A DNA stretch of 64,000 nucleotides from Paeniglutamicibacter kerguelensis (GCF_017876535.1 NZ_JAGIOF010000001.1:3162001-3226000); one strand, 5' to 3'; counted from the stretch's first letter, positions 25,995 to 35,134 are shown. The notes: generated by a model not told the origin, from the letters alone. Numbers and translations are program-made.

Positions 25995-26539
25995 ACCCAC
26001 TGGTGCGGCGCGGGCCTGCGGGCCCCGGGCAACGCGGTGTTTTCCCGCCATTGTTCGATCCATCCGGGGAGCACAAGGTCCGCCGGCACGTCCTCCCCCA
26101 CCGTCGCGATGATCTCCTGGTTGGAGACAGGGCCCTTCTTGGAAACCATGCGGGTGGCGATGGTCGCCTGGGCATAGATCTCGCCGTCGGCGACCATGCG
26201 CTGTTCGAAGTAGATGCAGCGCTCGTCCATGCCGATAATCCTGGTTTCCTGGGTGAACCTCTGGTTGAGGACGATGGACTTGCGGAAGGTGATGGTCTCG
26301 GCCTGGACCACCGGGGTCCACTTGTTCTTCCGGATCACGTCCCAGGCGCCCGAACGCACCATCAGCTCGAAGCGCCCGAGGTCGAAGAGCGAGAAGTACA
26401 TCCCGTTGTTGATGTGCATGGCTATGTCGATGTCCGTCAACCTTGCGCGCATCGGCGTCGAGACAGGGTCGAAAATAGACACGGGAGGCCGCTTGCGGGC
26501 CGTGGTCAGCAGGACGAGAAGTCGAAAGAGTGCATGCAT
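25991..26539 (-). CDS. acyl-CoA thioesterase-like protein (hot-dog fold)
   Basis: 182 aa from the ATG at 26539; an upstream extension to 26683 overlaps the divergent promoter and transporter. The hot-dog signature is DIDIAMHINNGMYFSLFDLGRFELM, equivalent to the D-x-N-x-H-x-NN-x-Y motif of 4-hydroxybenzoyl-CoA thioesterase relatives, followed by SIVLNQRFTQETRIIGMDERCIYFEQ. An N-terminal hydrophobic stretch (ALFRLLVLL) is like THEM6-type proteins. Probable acyl-CoA hydrolase of unknown chain specificity. Its last codon overlaps the convergent MbcA-like gene by 4 nt. Confidence 0.8.
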   Translation of the reverse strand: MHALFRLLVLLTTARKRPPVSIFDPVSTPMRARLTDIDIAMHINNGMYFSLFDLGRFELMVRSGAWDVIRKNKWTPVVQAETITFRKSIVLNQRFTQETRIIGMDERCIYFEQRMVADGEIYAQATIATRMVSKKGPVSNQEIIATVGEDVPADLVLPGWIEQWRENTALPGARRPAPHQWV

Positions 26540-26595
26540 GAACCAAAGCCTACTCGTCGGTAACTTATTCGTCACCCGTATTTCACGTAACACTG

Positions 26596-26626
26596 ATTGA
26601 CATATCTCAATGAGTTGCGACAAGAT
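26596..26626 (+). promoter_or_regulatory. promoter of the MFS exporter with ATTGA dyad
   Basis: TTGACA (26597-26602), a perfect -35, is 18 nt from CAAGAT (26621-26626). A dyad ATTGA-CATATC-TCAAT (26596-26611) covers the -35 and may be a repressor site. Confidence 0.5.
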
Positions 26627-26681
26627 TGAGAGTGGCGTACCGTCGTTCGCCAAGAAATTCACCAGCTTCAGGACCCACATC

Positions 26682-27974
26682 ATGGCCCCGCGCGCCCTTA
26701 GACCCTTCGCCCACCGCGACTACCGCATCCTGCTGATCGCCATGGCGATCAGCGTCTTCGCCCACGGAATGTGGGCCGTGGCCATGGTCTATCAGGTCAA
26801 GCACCTGGGCGGCGGGCCCGCACAGCTCTCCCTGGTCGCCACGGCGACCTCGATCGGCCTGCTGGGATTCGTGCTCATCGGCGGAATCACCGCGGACCGT
26901 GTCAGCTGCCGGAAAATCATCATCACCGTTGAAGCGCTTTCGCTTCTGGTCATGAGCACCGTGGCGGTCCTTGCCTCGACGGGCGCCATCCAGCTCTGGC
27001 ATCTGGCGGCGGCCGGATTCGTCCAGGGCGCGGGAGCCGCGTTCTTCTTCCCGGCCTATTCGGCGCTGCTCCCCCGTATCCTGCCTGCCGACGACCTGCT
27101 GGCGGCCAACGGCATGGAGGGAATGTTCCGTCCGGTGCTGCAGCAGGCCGCGGGGCCCGCCATTGCCGGGGTGCTTGTCGCTTCGTTCAGCCCGCCCATG
27201 GCAATCGTCGGAATCGCGGCCTGCCACCTGGTGGCGTTCATCGTGCTCAATGCCCTGGGCCACCACAAGGCCTACGACGAGCACCTGGAACCCGGCCAGA
27301 AACGACCGAGCGCGCTGGCCGACCTGCGTGAGGCCGTCGGCTACACCCTGGGCACGCCGTGGCTGTTGTGGACGCTGCTCTTTGCCGTCATTTCGGTGCT
27401 CAGCTTCATTGGCCCCATCGAGGTGCTGCTGCCGTTCGTGGTCGACGACCAACTGGGCGGGGATGCGCGGACCTTTGGCTTCATGCTCGCGGCCTTCGGC
27501 ATCGGCAGCGCCATTGGTTCGCTGGTGACGGCGTCCTTCCCGCTACCGCGACGCTACCTCACGTTCATGATCATGTTCTGGGGTTTCGGCACGTTGCCGC
27601 TGGCGTTCATCGGCCTGACAACCACGCCTTGGCAGCTGGCGGCGCTTCTCGTGGTTGTGGGAATCACCGGCGGCCTGGGACAGGTCATCTGGGGAACGCT
27701 CCTGCAGCGCCGGGTGCCCCAGCACATGCTCGGCCGGGTTTCCTCGCTGGACTTCTTTGTCTCACTGGCATTGATGCCCGTGTCCATGGCATTGGCCGGA
27801 CCGCTGGCGTCGATCATCCCGATCTGGGCCATCTTTGTGATTGCCGGCGTCGCCTCCCCGGTCATCGGGATCGTGGCCTGGCTGGCCGGAAAGATGTACC
27901 GCGACGAGATCGAGCATCCGCTGGATCGCGCGGTCGGGCCGCGGGAAACGGCCCCGGCCGAGGACCGCGGATAA
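26682..27974 (+). CDS. MFS transporter, EntS-like exporter family (MFS_3)
   Basis: 430 aa from the ATG at 26682 with AGGA about 10 nt before; the upstream ATG at 26610 lies in the promoter region. The N-terminus ALRPFAHRDYRILLIAMAIS is typical of the enterobactin-exporter-like MFS group, and 12 hydrophobic segments are visible. Members export siderophores, macrolides or other drugs. The gene is divergent from a thioesterase, with no siderophore genes nearby, so a drug or metabolite efflux role is the safer guess. Confidence 0.85.
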   Translation: MAPRALRPFAHRDYRILLIAMAISVFAHGMWAVAMVYQVKHLGGGPAQLSLVATATSIGLLGFVLIGGITADRVSCRKIIITVEALSLLVMSTVAVLASTGAIQLWHLAAAGFVQGAGAAFFFPAYSALLPRILPADDLLAANGMEGMFRPVLQQAAGPAIAGVLVASFSPPMAIVGIAACHLVAFIVLNALGHHKAYDEHLEPGQKRPSALADLREAVGYTLGTPWLLWTLLFAVISVLSFIGPIEVLLPFVVDDQLGGDARTFGFMLAAFGIGSAIGSLVTASFPLPRRYLTFMIMFWGFGTLPLAFIGLTTTPWQLAALLVVVGITGGLGQVIWGTLLQRRVPQHMLGRVSSLDFFVSLALMPVSMALAGPLASIIPIWAIFVIAGVASPVIGIVAWLAGKMYRDEIEHPLDRAVGPRETAPAEDRG

Positions 27975-27987
27975 TACAGGCGCAGGT

Positions 27988-28021
27988 GGCGCTCCGGACG
28001 GCTGATGCCGCTCGGGGCGCC
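27988..28021. terminator. terminator hairpin between convergent MFS and VOC genes
   Basis: GGCGCTCCG (27988-27996) pairs with CGGGGCGCC (28013-28021) with one G-T wobble; an inner GGC/GCC can form in the loop. GTCTTTT follows on the plus strand, so it best serves the MFS gene. Confidence 0.6.
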
Positions 28022-28044
28022 GCTGTCTTTTGGCGGTGGATTTC

Positions 28045-28419
28045 TCAGCGGTTGGGACGGGTAGTGAACTCGACGTAGTGCCCCGCCGGGTCCATCAGAT
28101 ACACGCCGCGGCCTCCGCCCTCGTCGTTGGTTTGACCCGGTTGCGTGAGCTGCGGGTCCGCCCAATGCTCGAGCCCTCGATCCGTGATGCGCGCAAGGAT
28201 GCGGTCCAAGAGCTCATCATCAACCAGAAAGGCGTAGTGCTGCGGCGGGAAATCGACGGACGACTCGGCGAATTGAAGCATGACCCCGTCGTCCAGCTGG
28301 ACAGTGGCGAACGGCCCCGAGGCTTCGACACTGTGGGCTTCGGCAAGCTCTATGAAGAATTGTGCCGAGGCCTCACGGTCCTTGGCGGCAATGGTCATGT
28401 GGTCGAAGGAAATGCTCAT
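28045..28419 (-). CDS. VOC-family (glyoxalase/bleomycin resistance) protein
   Basis: 124 aa from the ATG at 28419, preceded by AGGAAG; the longer frame to 28749 is unsupported. Two beta-alpha-beta-beta-beta units are visible: SFDHMTIAAKDREASAQFF carries the first metal-type His, and YLMDPAGHYVEFTTRP is the end of the second unit with the conserved D-P-x-G-x-x-x-E. Possible dioxygenase, isomerase or drug-binding protein; the substrate is not predictable. Confidence 0.85.
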   Translation of the reverse strand: MSISFDHMTIAAKDREASAQFFIELAEAHSVEASGPFATVQLDDGVMLQFAESSVDFPPQHYAFLVDDELLDRILARITDRGLEHWADPQLTQPGQTNDEGGGRGVYLMDPAGHYVEFTTRPNR

Positions 28420-28921
28420 GGGGCTTCCTGCTTTCCGGACTCGTAAAACCGAATGATGTAAGCATCGCATGACTCGGCCGCCGGGCAATGGATGGGTAAG
28501 TGTGCGTGCCCCCAGGGACCCTTGGGCTCTTGCGGGTCCGCAAGTATCCCGCCGGTTTGCGGCGCGGTGAGCACGTGAGTTGCCGCGCTTCCCAACACCT
28601 TGGCGCATCCGGTGCGCAGAAGGGATTTTCGTACGAGTCGTATCCGGCTTCAATGCACGCTCCGGACCCCTTGGTTGCCGTTCGCCCTGATCGTTCAGCA
28701 TCGTGGCTCTGGGAATCGTCGCGACCGGATCAGCCGGCATGACAACCAACGGCAGGCAATCGACTGTTCATCCAAGTAGCACGCACTATTTGCCTTCAGC
28801 GTACCCATTCGCCGCCGGCACTTCACCTGCCGGACAGATGGAATTCCTACGCTCTAGATCACGACCTCGAACCCTCCGTGTTCGTCGCTTCTCCATGGTC
28901 GTAATCCTTGAAAGGCATAGT
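28420..28921. other. 502-bp non-coding gap between VOC and phosphoesterase genes
   Basis: No convincing gene is seen; the open frames here lack ribosome sites and protein-like composition. A tight dyad CTTGCGG-GT-CCGCAAG occurs at 28529-28544. A single PHO-box-like unit GTTCATCCAAG is at 28766-28776, but no second direct repeat follows. The 5' leader of the phosphoesterase lies in the right part. Confidence 0.5.
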
Positions 28922-30112
28922 GTGAATCCCTCATCTTCGGTCCCCCGCCGCGGAATCCTTGTCGGCGGCACGGCAGCGGCCGTGACCGGCATCCTGGCTG
29001 CAGGCGCGCAAGCGGCAACTGCCAATACCGCCAGTACCGCCACCAAGAAGCATGAATCGTCGGTGAGCGCCTCACTGAAGTTCGGCAAGGACGGCAAGTT
29101 CAAGATCGTGCAGTTCAACGACACCCAGGACGGGCCGCTGACCGATCGGCGCACCCTGGAATTGATGGACAAGGTCATTGAAACCGAAAAACCCGACTTC
29201 GTGCTGATCAACGGCGACGTCATCGACGGCCAGCCGAAGACTGCCACCGAGGTCAAGCAGGCCATCAACAATGTGGTCCAGCCAATGGAATCGCGCAAGG
29301 TCAAGTGGGCGCTGACCTTCGGCAACCACGACGAGGATTCCCTCTCCAACGGCACCAACATGACCGAGGCGAAGATGCTCGACTTCATCCGCGGCTACAA
29401 ATACAACGTGAACACCCGCGAGGATGAGATCTTCGGTTCCTCCAACTCGCAACTGCTGATCTCTGGTTCACGCGGCAACAAGCCGAAGTTTGGCATCTGG
29501 CTGCTTGATTCGGGTCGCTACGCCGCAAGCCAGATCGGCGGCCAGGACTTCAAGGGCCTGAAGAACTACGACTGGATCCGCCCGGAACAGGTCCAGTGGT
29601 ACCGCGAGGCCTCCAAGGCCACCGAATGCCGCCACGGCAAGGTGCCCTCGCTCATGTTCTTCCACATCCCCCTCTGGGAGCACCACCACATGTGGTACGG
29701 CTCCCAGTTCACCTCCAACGAGGCCGACCACGCCGCCGCGGTGAAGAAGCACAGCATCGTCGGCGAAAAGAACGAGGCCGTCTATAGCGGCGCCTTCAAC
29801 TCCGGCCTGTTCACCGCCCTGCTGGAGCGCGGGGACGTGCGCGGAGCGTACTGCGGACACGACCACATCAACTCATACATGGGCAACTACTTCGGGATCG
29901 AGCTGGGCTACGGCCCGGGCACCGGGTTTGGACCGTACGGCAAGAACGGTGCCGACAAGCACCAGTTACGCGGCGCACGCGTCTTTGAACTCGACGAAAA
30001 CGCCGAGGCCATCTACACGGCCACGCGGACCGTCTTCGCCAAGGATTTCGGCATCGACATGAACGCCGCACGCCAGCCGCTGGACAAGCCGCTGCCGCTG
30101 CCCAAGCACTAG
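28922..30112 (+). CDS. Tat-exported metallophosphoesterase (calcineurin-like)
   Basis: 396 aa from a GTG at 28922, chosen because AAAGG lies 6 nt before it and a Tat signal (PRRGILVGGTAAAV, cleavage near AQA) begins right after it; the frame to 28703 adds unlikely residues. Metal motifs run in order: FNDTQDG in place of D-x-H, LINGDVIDG, TFGNHDED, FFHIPLWEH and GHDHIN. This fits the purple acid phosphatase/Icc-like secreted group, acting on phosphomono- or diesters outside the cell. A very strong hairpin follows the stop. Confidence 0.87.
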   Translation: MNPSSSVPRRGILVGGTAAAVTGILAAGAQAATANTASTATKKHESSVSASLKFGKDGKFKIVQFNDTQDGPLTDRRTLELMDKVIETEKPDFVLINGDVIDGQPKTATEVKQAINNVVQPMESRKVKWALTFGNHDEDSLSNGTNMTEAKMLDFIRGYKYNVNTREDEIFGSSNSQLLISGSRGNKPKFGIWLLDSGRYAASQIGGQDFKGLKNYDWIRPEQVQWYREASKATECRHGKVPSLMFFHIPLWEHHHMWYGSQFTSNEADHAAAVKKHSIVGEKNEAVYSGAFNSGLFTALLERGDVRGAYCGHDHINSYMGNYFGIELGYGPGTGFGPYGKNGADKHQLRGARVFELDENAEAIYTATRTVFAKDFGIDMNAARQPLDKPLPLPKH

Positions 30113-30120
30113 GTTCTGGC

Positions 30121-30164
30121 GCGCATCCGCGCCGGGCCTACGTGTAGGCCCGGCGCGGATGCGC
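30121..30164. terminator. 21-bp perfect bidirectional terminator overlapping the end of the GH15 gene
   Basis: Positions 30121-30141 pair perfectly with 30144-30164 around a GT loop. The structure contains the stop codon of the minus-strand GH15 gene and the codons for its last residues. It sits 8 nt after the phosphoesterase stop and serves both convergent genes. Confidence 0.75.
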
Positions 30165-31955
30165 CGGGCGGTTGCCCGCCGCCTCCTCGATGGCGTCGGC
30201 GGCGCGAATCAACCCCAGGTGGGAAAGCGCCTGCGGGAAATTGCCCGCCATGTGCCCGGTGGCGGGGTCGTATTCCTCCGAGACCAGGCCCAGGTCGTTC
30301 ACCACGCCCGCAAGCCTGTCCATGAGCCCGCGGGCGTCGGCCAACCGCCCGGAGTGGGCATATTGCTCGACGAGCCAGCAGGAACACACCAGGAAGGCGG
30401 ACTCCCCGGGCGGCAGCCCGTCGGTACCGACCTCGGTCCGGTAGCGCCTGATGAACCCGTGCCCGTCGACCAGGTCCTCCTCGATGCGCTTCACGGTGCC
30501 AAGCATCCGGGGATCCTTGTGGTCGACGAACCCGACCTGCGCCAACACCAACAGGGACGCGTCGACCTCGGTGCCGTCATAGGTTTGCGTGAAGCAATCC
30601 AGCTCCGCGTTGAATCCCCGGGAGAGGATCTCCTCCCTGAGCTTGTCGCGGGCATCGGCCCAGGCCTCGACTTCGCCGGCCAGCCCGTGAAGTTTCACGG
30701 CCCGCACTCCGCTGTCCAGGGCGGCCCACATCATGACCCGCGAATGCGTGAAGTAGTGCGGGTCCCCGCGCATTTCCCACAGGCCTCGGTCCTTGCGCGT
30801 CAGGTTGTCCAGCACGTAGTCGATCAGCGCCCTTTGCAGCGGCCAGGAGAAATGGTCCTCGTGTCCACCCAGGGTGCGCAACTCCTCAAGTGCCACCATG
30901 ACCTCGCCGATCACGTCGCCCTGGTATTGGCTCACGGCCCCGTTGCCGACGCGTACCGGGACGGATCCCGCGTATCCGGGCAGGTGGTGCAGGACGCGCT
31001 CGGAAAGTTCGCGCTTGCCGTCGAGCCCGTACATGATTTGCAGCTGGTGGTGGTCCCCTGCAATGGCGCGTAGCAACCAATCACGCCATTGCAGGGCCTC
31101 GTTGCCGTAGCCGTGCGTCATCATGACCTGCAGGGTCAGCGCCGCATCGCGCAACCAACAGAACCGATAGTCCCAGTTCCGCTCCCCGCCCAGGAACTCC
31201 GGGAGGGAGGTGGTGGGGGCCGCGACGATGCCGCCGGTCTCCTCGTGGGTCAGCGCCTTGAGCACCAGCAGCGAACGCCTGACAACGGGTTCGTAGTCGC
31301 CGTGCGGGGTGATGTCGCTCGCCCAGTCGTGCCACTGTTTCGCGGTTCGGGTCATGCTCATGCCCACGTCGCTGGCGTCGGGCATCGGTTCGTGGCTGGG
31401 ATGGCAGGCGAACTCGAAATCGAAAATGTCCCCGGCGTTCACCACAAACTCGTCGCGGTGCGAATGCTCGTGGGCCTTGGGCAGCCGGGTGGCATACAGC
31501 ACGGCCGCGTGCGGACCGGCCACGGCAATCAGCGATTCCGTGCCCTGCACCGTGTCAAAGCTGCGCCGGACCCAGGGCAGGACCTTGCCGTAGTCGTAAC
31601 GCATGATCAGCTCGTGCTCCATCACCATGGAACCGCTCAGGCCCTCCACCCGCCGGATCACGCTGGAGCGGCCGTTGCCCACCGGCATGAAGTCGGTGAC
31701 AAGCACCTGCCCCGTTTCGCTGCCCCACAGGGTGCGCAAGACAAAGGACGAGTTGAGGTAGTTCCGGCCAATGACGTGCCCGTCGCGCGGCGCCAGCAGC
31801 CAGCGCCCGTGGTCCTTGGTTCCCACCAGCGCGGCAAACACGCTGCTGGAGTCGAAACGCGGAAAACACAACCAGTCGACCGAACCGTTCCGCGACACCA
31901 GCGCCGCGGTTCGCTGGTCAGACAACAATGCATAGTCTTCGATGGGCGTACTCAT
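30138..31955 (-). CDS. glycoside hydrolase family 15 protein (trehalase/glucoamylase-like)
   Basis: 605 aa from the ATG at 31955; the upstream extension is not conserved in character. The N-terminal beta-domain starts MSTPIEDYALLSDQRTAALVSRNGSVDWLC-type, the hallmark of actinobacterial GH15 proteins. The catalytic (alpha/alpha)6 barrel has NWDYRFCWLRDAALTLQ in the first acid region and further W-rich repeats. In mycobacteria close relatives are trehalases; glucoamylase activity is the other option. There is no signal peptide, so it is cytoplasmic. It is divergent from the two-component system. Confidence 0.88.
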   Translation of the reverse strand: MSTPIEDYALLSDQRTAALVSRNGSVDWLCFPRFDSSSVFAALVGTKDHGRWLLAPRDGHVIGRNYLNSSFVLRTLWGSETGQVLVTDFMPVGNGRSSVIRRVEGLSGSMVMEHELIMRYDYGKVLPWVRRSFDTVQGTESLIAVAGPHAAVLYATRLPKAHEHSHRDEFVVNAGDIFDFEFACHPSHEPMPDASDVGMSMTRTAKQWHDWASDITPHGDYEPVVRRSLLVLKALTHEETGGIVAAPTTSLPEFLGGERNWDYRFCWLRDAALTLQVMMTHGYGNEALQWRDWLLRAIAGDHHQLQIMYGLDGKRELSERVLHHLPGYAGSVPVRVGNGAVSQYQGDVIGEVMVALEELRTLGGHEDHFSWPLQRALIDYVLDNLTRKDRGLWEMRGDPHYFTHSRVMMWAALDSGVRAVKLHGLAGEVEAWADARDKLREEILSRGFNAELDCFTQTYDGTEVDASLLVLAQVGFVDHKDPRMLGTVKRIEEDLVDGHGFIRRYRTEVGTDGLPPGESAFLVCSCWLVEQYAHSGRLADARGLMDRLAGVVNDLGLVSEEYDPATGHMAGNFPQALSHLGLIRAADAIEEAAGNRPAHPRRAYT

Positions 31956-32068
31956 GGCCCCACACAACACCTTTTTGTCACACCAGACAAGGTCTTTCCG
32001 CGGCGCCACCGCCATGGGATAGGTTCGATGGCGGGACATTGACGGGTTGACACGGACGGAAGACGGAA

Positions 32069-33460
32069 ATGATGAAACCACCGGCCATGCGCCAGCGCTT
32101 CCTTCCGGGCGAATTCCCTCCGCCGGAATGGGAACGGCCCATGCCGAGCACGGAACAGCTGCGCCGCGACGTGTGGGTGACGCTGCTGGTCATGGCCTGC
32201 TCGCTGCTTGGCATGGAAATGACCCTCAGCTTTGCGCCGGCCGAGGACGCCCCCGACCGCGCGATGAGTTACCTGGCCATGTGTGCGCTGATTGCGCCGC
32301 TGGCGGTCCGCCGGCGCTTCCCCATCAGTTCCATGTTGTTGCTCTCGGCATTGTTCATCGGCTTCGGCACATGGCTGCCGCAGGTCATGATCCAGCTGGC
32401 CCCGCAGATTGCCTACTTCGTGGGGCTGTACTCGGCCGTCACGTGGGCGCGGGACCGGCGTGCGTTGCGTTTGGCGCTGGGCGGGGTCATTCTGGTGATG
32501 TTCCTGTGGCTGGTCATTTCGATCACCAATGCCAAGCTTGTGTTCGGTTCCGAGCTGGACCTGCCCATGGCGATCGACACCTCCGGGTTCATCGACCCGG
32601 TGGTTGCCTATGCTGGCTACAACTTCCTGGTCAACCTCTTCTACTTTGGCGGCGCCATCTTCCTGGGCCCCTCCTCGTGGCGCAGCGCCTGGCAGCATGA
32701 GGTGGTCATTGCCCAGGCCGAAAAGTTGCGCGAGCAGTCGATCGAGCTGGCCCGCCGGGCCGTCATCGACGAACGCCTGCGCATCGCCCGCGAACTGCAT
32801 GACGTGGTGGCGCACCACATTTCGGCGGTCGGGGTGCAGGCTGCGGCCGCGCGCATGGTGCAGCCCCGGGATCCGCAGCGCGCCGCAGAGCTGATGCGCG
32901 GCATCGAGGACTCGGCACGCCAGGCCGTCGGGGAAACCCGGTCGCTGCTGCGCGTGCTGCGCCACGAGGAGCAGGACGACACCGATTCGCCCGGCACCGA
33001 CGCGCACCGCTCCCCCGAACCCGGGCTCACCGACATCCCGGCGCTCGTCGAGCAATCCGCCCGGGCCGGGGTCCGCGTCCAGCTGATCACCGTCGAACAC
33101 CGCGAGGGTTTCCTCGACTCGGTGGGCGCCGGGCTGGGCCTGGCCTTGTACCGCATTGCCGCCGAATCCCTGGCCAACGTGCGCGAACATTCGACGGCGC
33201 GCTCCGCGGTGCTGTCGCTGCGCAGCGGCGTCGACGGGACCGGCGAGTGGGCGGAGGTTGAGGTCACCGACGACGGCAGCCCGCGCCCGGGCACCGGCGG
33301 CAGCGGATTCGGGCTGCGCGGCATCCGCGAGCGCGCCGAACTGCACCACGGGCTCGTTGACATCGGGCCCCGCTCCCCCGCCGGGTGGCGATCACGCGCC
33401 CGCCTGCGCGTTCCCGGCACCACCCCGCTTTCACCCATCATTACGGAGGCCACAGCATGA
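32069..33460 (+). CDS. NarL-type sensor histidine kinase (HisKA_3)
   Basis: 463 aa. Five or six N-terminal membrane segments (about 35-180) form a compact sensor, followed by the HisKA_3 dimerisation helix with phospho-acceptor H244 in RELHDVVAHHISAVGVQA. The HATPase_c domain shows the N-box variant ESLANVREHS and GSGFGLRGIRERA. It has no large extracellular domain, like LiaS/DesK-type sensors of membrane state. It overlaps the response-regulator start by 4 nt. ATG 32069 is followed by a second ATG at 32072; either could be used. Confidence 0.9.
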   Translation: MMKPPAMRQRFLPGEFPPPEWERPMPSTEQLRRDVWVTLLVMACSLLGMEMTLSFAPAEDAPDRAMSYLAMCALIAPLAVRRRFPISSMLLLSALFIGFGTWLPQVMIQLAPQIAYFVGLYSAVTWARDRRALRLALGGVILVMFLWLVISITNAKLVFGSELDLPMAIDTSGFIDPVVAYAGYNFLVNLFYFGGAIFLGPSSWRSAWQHEVVIAQAEKLREQSIELARRAVIDERLRIARELHDVVAHHISAVGVQAAAARMVQPRDPQRAAELMRGIEDSARQAVGETRSLLRVLRHEEQDDTDSPGTDAHRSPEPGLTDIPALVEQSARAGVRVQLITVEHREGFLDSVGAGLGLALYRIAAESLANVREHSTARSAVLSLRSGVDGTGEWAEVEVTDDGSPRPGTGGSGFGLRGIRERAELHHGLVDIGPRSPAGWRSRARLRVPGTTPLSPIITEATA

Positions 33461-34143
33461 GCAAGACCCGCATCCTGATCTGCGACGACCAGCCGTTGAT
33501 CCGTTCCTCGCTGGAGCTGATCCTGGGCACCGACGAAAACCTCGAGGTCGTCGGCACCGCCGCCGACGGCGAGCAGGCCGTTGCGGCAACGCGGTCCCTG
33601 CACCCCGACGTGGTGCTGATGGACATCCAAATGCCGGTGCTCGACGGGGTGGCGGCCACGGCACGGATCACCGCGGCAAGCGCCGCGAAGGTCGTGGTGT
33701 TGACGACCTTCGACCGCGACGACTACCTCTTTGACGCGATCGATGCCGGGGCCAGCGGTTTCCTGCTCAAGAACACCGAGCCGGAAATGCTCCTGGCCGC
33801 CGTCCATGCCGCGGCCGGAGGGCAGGCGCTGCTCTCCCCCGAGGTCACGCTGCGCATCATCCGCCGAGGCACCGGCGAGGACCGGTACGCATCCGCCGCG
33901 CGCCCGCAGTTGGACCCGAATGACCAACGGGTCCTCGACGCGCTGACGGCCCGCGAACTCGAGGTGCTCACCAGGCTGGCCAGCGGCCTGTCCAACACGG
34001 AGATCGCAGCGGTCCTTTCGGTCTCCGAGGCGACGGTGAAAACGCACCTGTCAAACATCCTGGCCAAGGCCGGGCTGCGGGACCGGGTGCAGGCAGTCGT
34101 CTTTGCCTACCGCGCGCGGCTCATCCCTTTGACGGAGGTCTAG
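33457..34143 (+). CDS. NarL/LuxR-family response regulator
   Basis: 228 aa from the ATG at 33457, with an excellent ACGGAGG 7 nt upstream. The receiver domain has DD at ~10-11, phosphorylation site D56 (VVLMDIQMP) and K ~105. The C-terminal LuxR-type HTH is LTARELEVLTRLASGLSNTEIAAVLSVSEATVKTHLSNIL. It pairs with the preceding kinase. A dyad 18 bp after its stop, before the ABC exporter genes, is a candidate target. Confidence 0.93.
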   Translation: MSKTRILICDDQPLIRSSLELILGTDENLEVVGTAADGEQAVAATRSLHPDVVLMDIQMPVLDGVAATARITAASAAKVVVLTTFDRDDYLFDAIDAGASGFLLKNTEPEMLLAAVHAAAGGQALLSPEVTLRIIRRGTGEDRYASAARPQLDPNDQRVLDALTARELEVLTRLASGLSNTEIAAVLSVSEATVKTHLSNILAKAGLRDRVQAVVFAYRARLIPLTEV

Positions 34144-34160
34144 GAAACCGGTTCCCGCAA

Positions 34161-34207
34161 GTTCATTCGTTTGAACGATCCGTCCGCCGCGGGGCCCACC
34201 ATAGATT
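34161..34207 (+). promoter_or_regulatory. candidate response-regulator site and promoter of the ABC exporter
   Basis: GTTCA-TTCGTT-TGAAC (34161-34176) is a perfect 5-bp-arm dyad. TAGATT (34202-34207) is a plausible -10 with no good -35, and the dyad lies at about -40 to -55, fitting an activator-dependent promoter controlled by the adjacent NarL-type regulator. Confidence 0.45.
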
Positions 34208-34252
34208 GGAGGGCAAGGGAACAGCCAGCTTCACAGTGAGGAAAACCAGCAG

Positions 34253-35134
34253 GTGTTAGAGGTACGGAATCTTACGCGGCGCTTCGGGGAACGGACGGTG
34301 CTGCACGACGTCTCCTTCGGCGTCCCCGCCAACGGCATGACGGGATTCGTCGGGGCCAACGGCGCCGGCAAGACCACCACCATGCGCATCATCATGGGCG
34401 TGCTCAAGGCCCATGGCGGCGGGGTGCTTTTCAACGGCGAGCCGCTTGTCGACGCCGACCGGGCCCGCTTCGGCTACATGCCGGAGGAACGCGGGCTCTA
34501 CCCCAAGCAGCAGGTCCTCGACCAGCTGCAATACCTGGGCCAACTGCACGGCATGGGCCGGCACGATGCCCGCACCGAGGCGCTGAACCTGCTGGACCGC
34601 TTCGGCATCGCCGACCGCACCAAGGACAAGCTCGAGTCCCTCTCGCTGGGCAACCAGCAACGCGTGCAGGTTGCCGCCTCGCTGATGCACCACCCCACCG
34701 CGCTCATCCTGGACGAACCGTTTTCCGGGCTCGACCCGATCGCCGTGGACTCGATGAGCTCGCTGCTGGCCGAACGCGCGGCCACGGGCGTGCCGATCCT
34801 TTTCTCCAGCCACCAACTGGATTTGATCGACCAGCTCTGCGACAACCTGGTGGTGCTGGCCGAAGGCAAGATCGTCGCCTCCGGTTCCGCCGGGGAGCTG
34901 CGCGCCCGCGCCAGGTCCACGCACGTGATGGTGACCCCGCCGGATGCCGGCTGGCTGCGCGAGATGCCCGAGGTGAACGTGCTCGATGTTGCCGGCCCCC
35001 GCGCCGTCGTCGAGTTCGCCGATGAAGAGTCAGCCCAGCGCATCCTGCGCGCGGCACTTGACCGCGGTAGCGTCACGGAGTTCGCACCGCAGCGCCCCTC
35101 GCTTGCGGAAATCTACCGGGAGGTCATCCGATGA
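34253..35134 (+). CDS. ABC exporter ATPase (NatA/CcmA-like)
   Basis: 293 aa from a GTG at 34253 with GAGGAAAA about 10 nt before. Walker A is GANGAGKTT, the signature LSLGNQQRVQVAASL and Walker B LILDEPFSGLDPI; a ~70-residue C-terminal extension is typical of drug or Na+ exporter ATPases. It overlaps the permease gene by 4 nt (ATGA). Placed right after a two-component system, it likely exports a membrane-active compound or Na+ sensed by the kinase. Confidence 0.9.
   Translation: MLEVRNLTRRFGERTVLHDVSFGVPANGMTGFVGANGAGKTTTMRIIMGVLKAHGGGVLFNGEPLVDADRARFGYMPEERGLYPKQQVLDQLQYLGQLHGMGRHDARTEALNLLDRFGIADRTKDKLESLSLGNQQRVQVAASLMHHPTALILDEPFSGLDPIAVDSMSSLLAERAATGVPILFSSHQLDLIDQLCDNLVVLAEGKIVASGSAGELRARARSTHVMVTPPDAGWLREMPEVNVLDVAGPRAVVEFADEESAQRILRAALDRGSVTEFAPQRPSLAEIYREVIR

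Noticed and set aside
28500..28742. 80-codon plus-strand frame before the phosphoesterase
   Set aside because: No Shine-Dalgarno, no hydrophobic or domain pattern, and it ends inside the probable leader of the next gene.
28766..28776. PHO-box-like GTTCATCCAAG upstream of the secreted phosphoesterase
   Set aside because: Only one unit is present; PhoP boxes need at least two direct repeats at 11-bp spacing.
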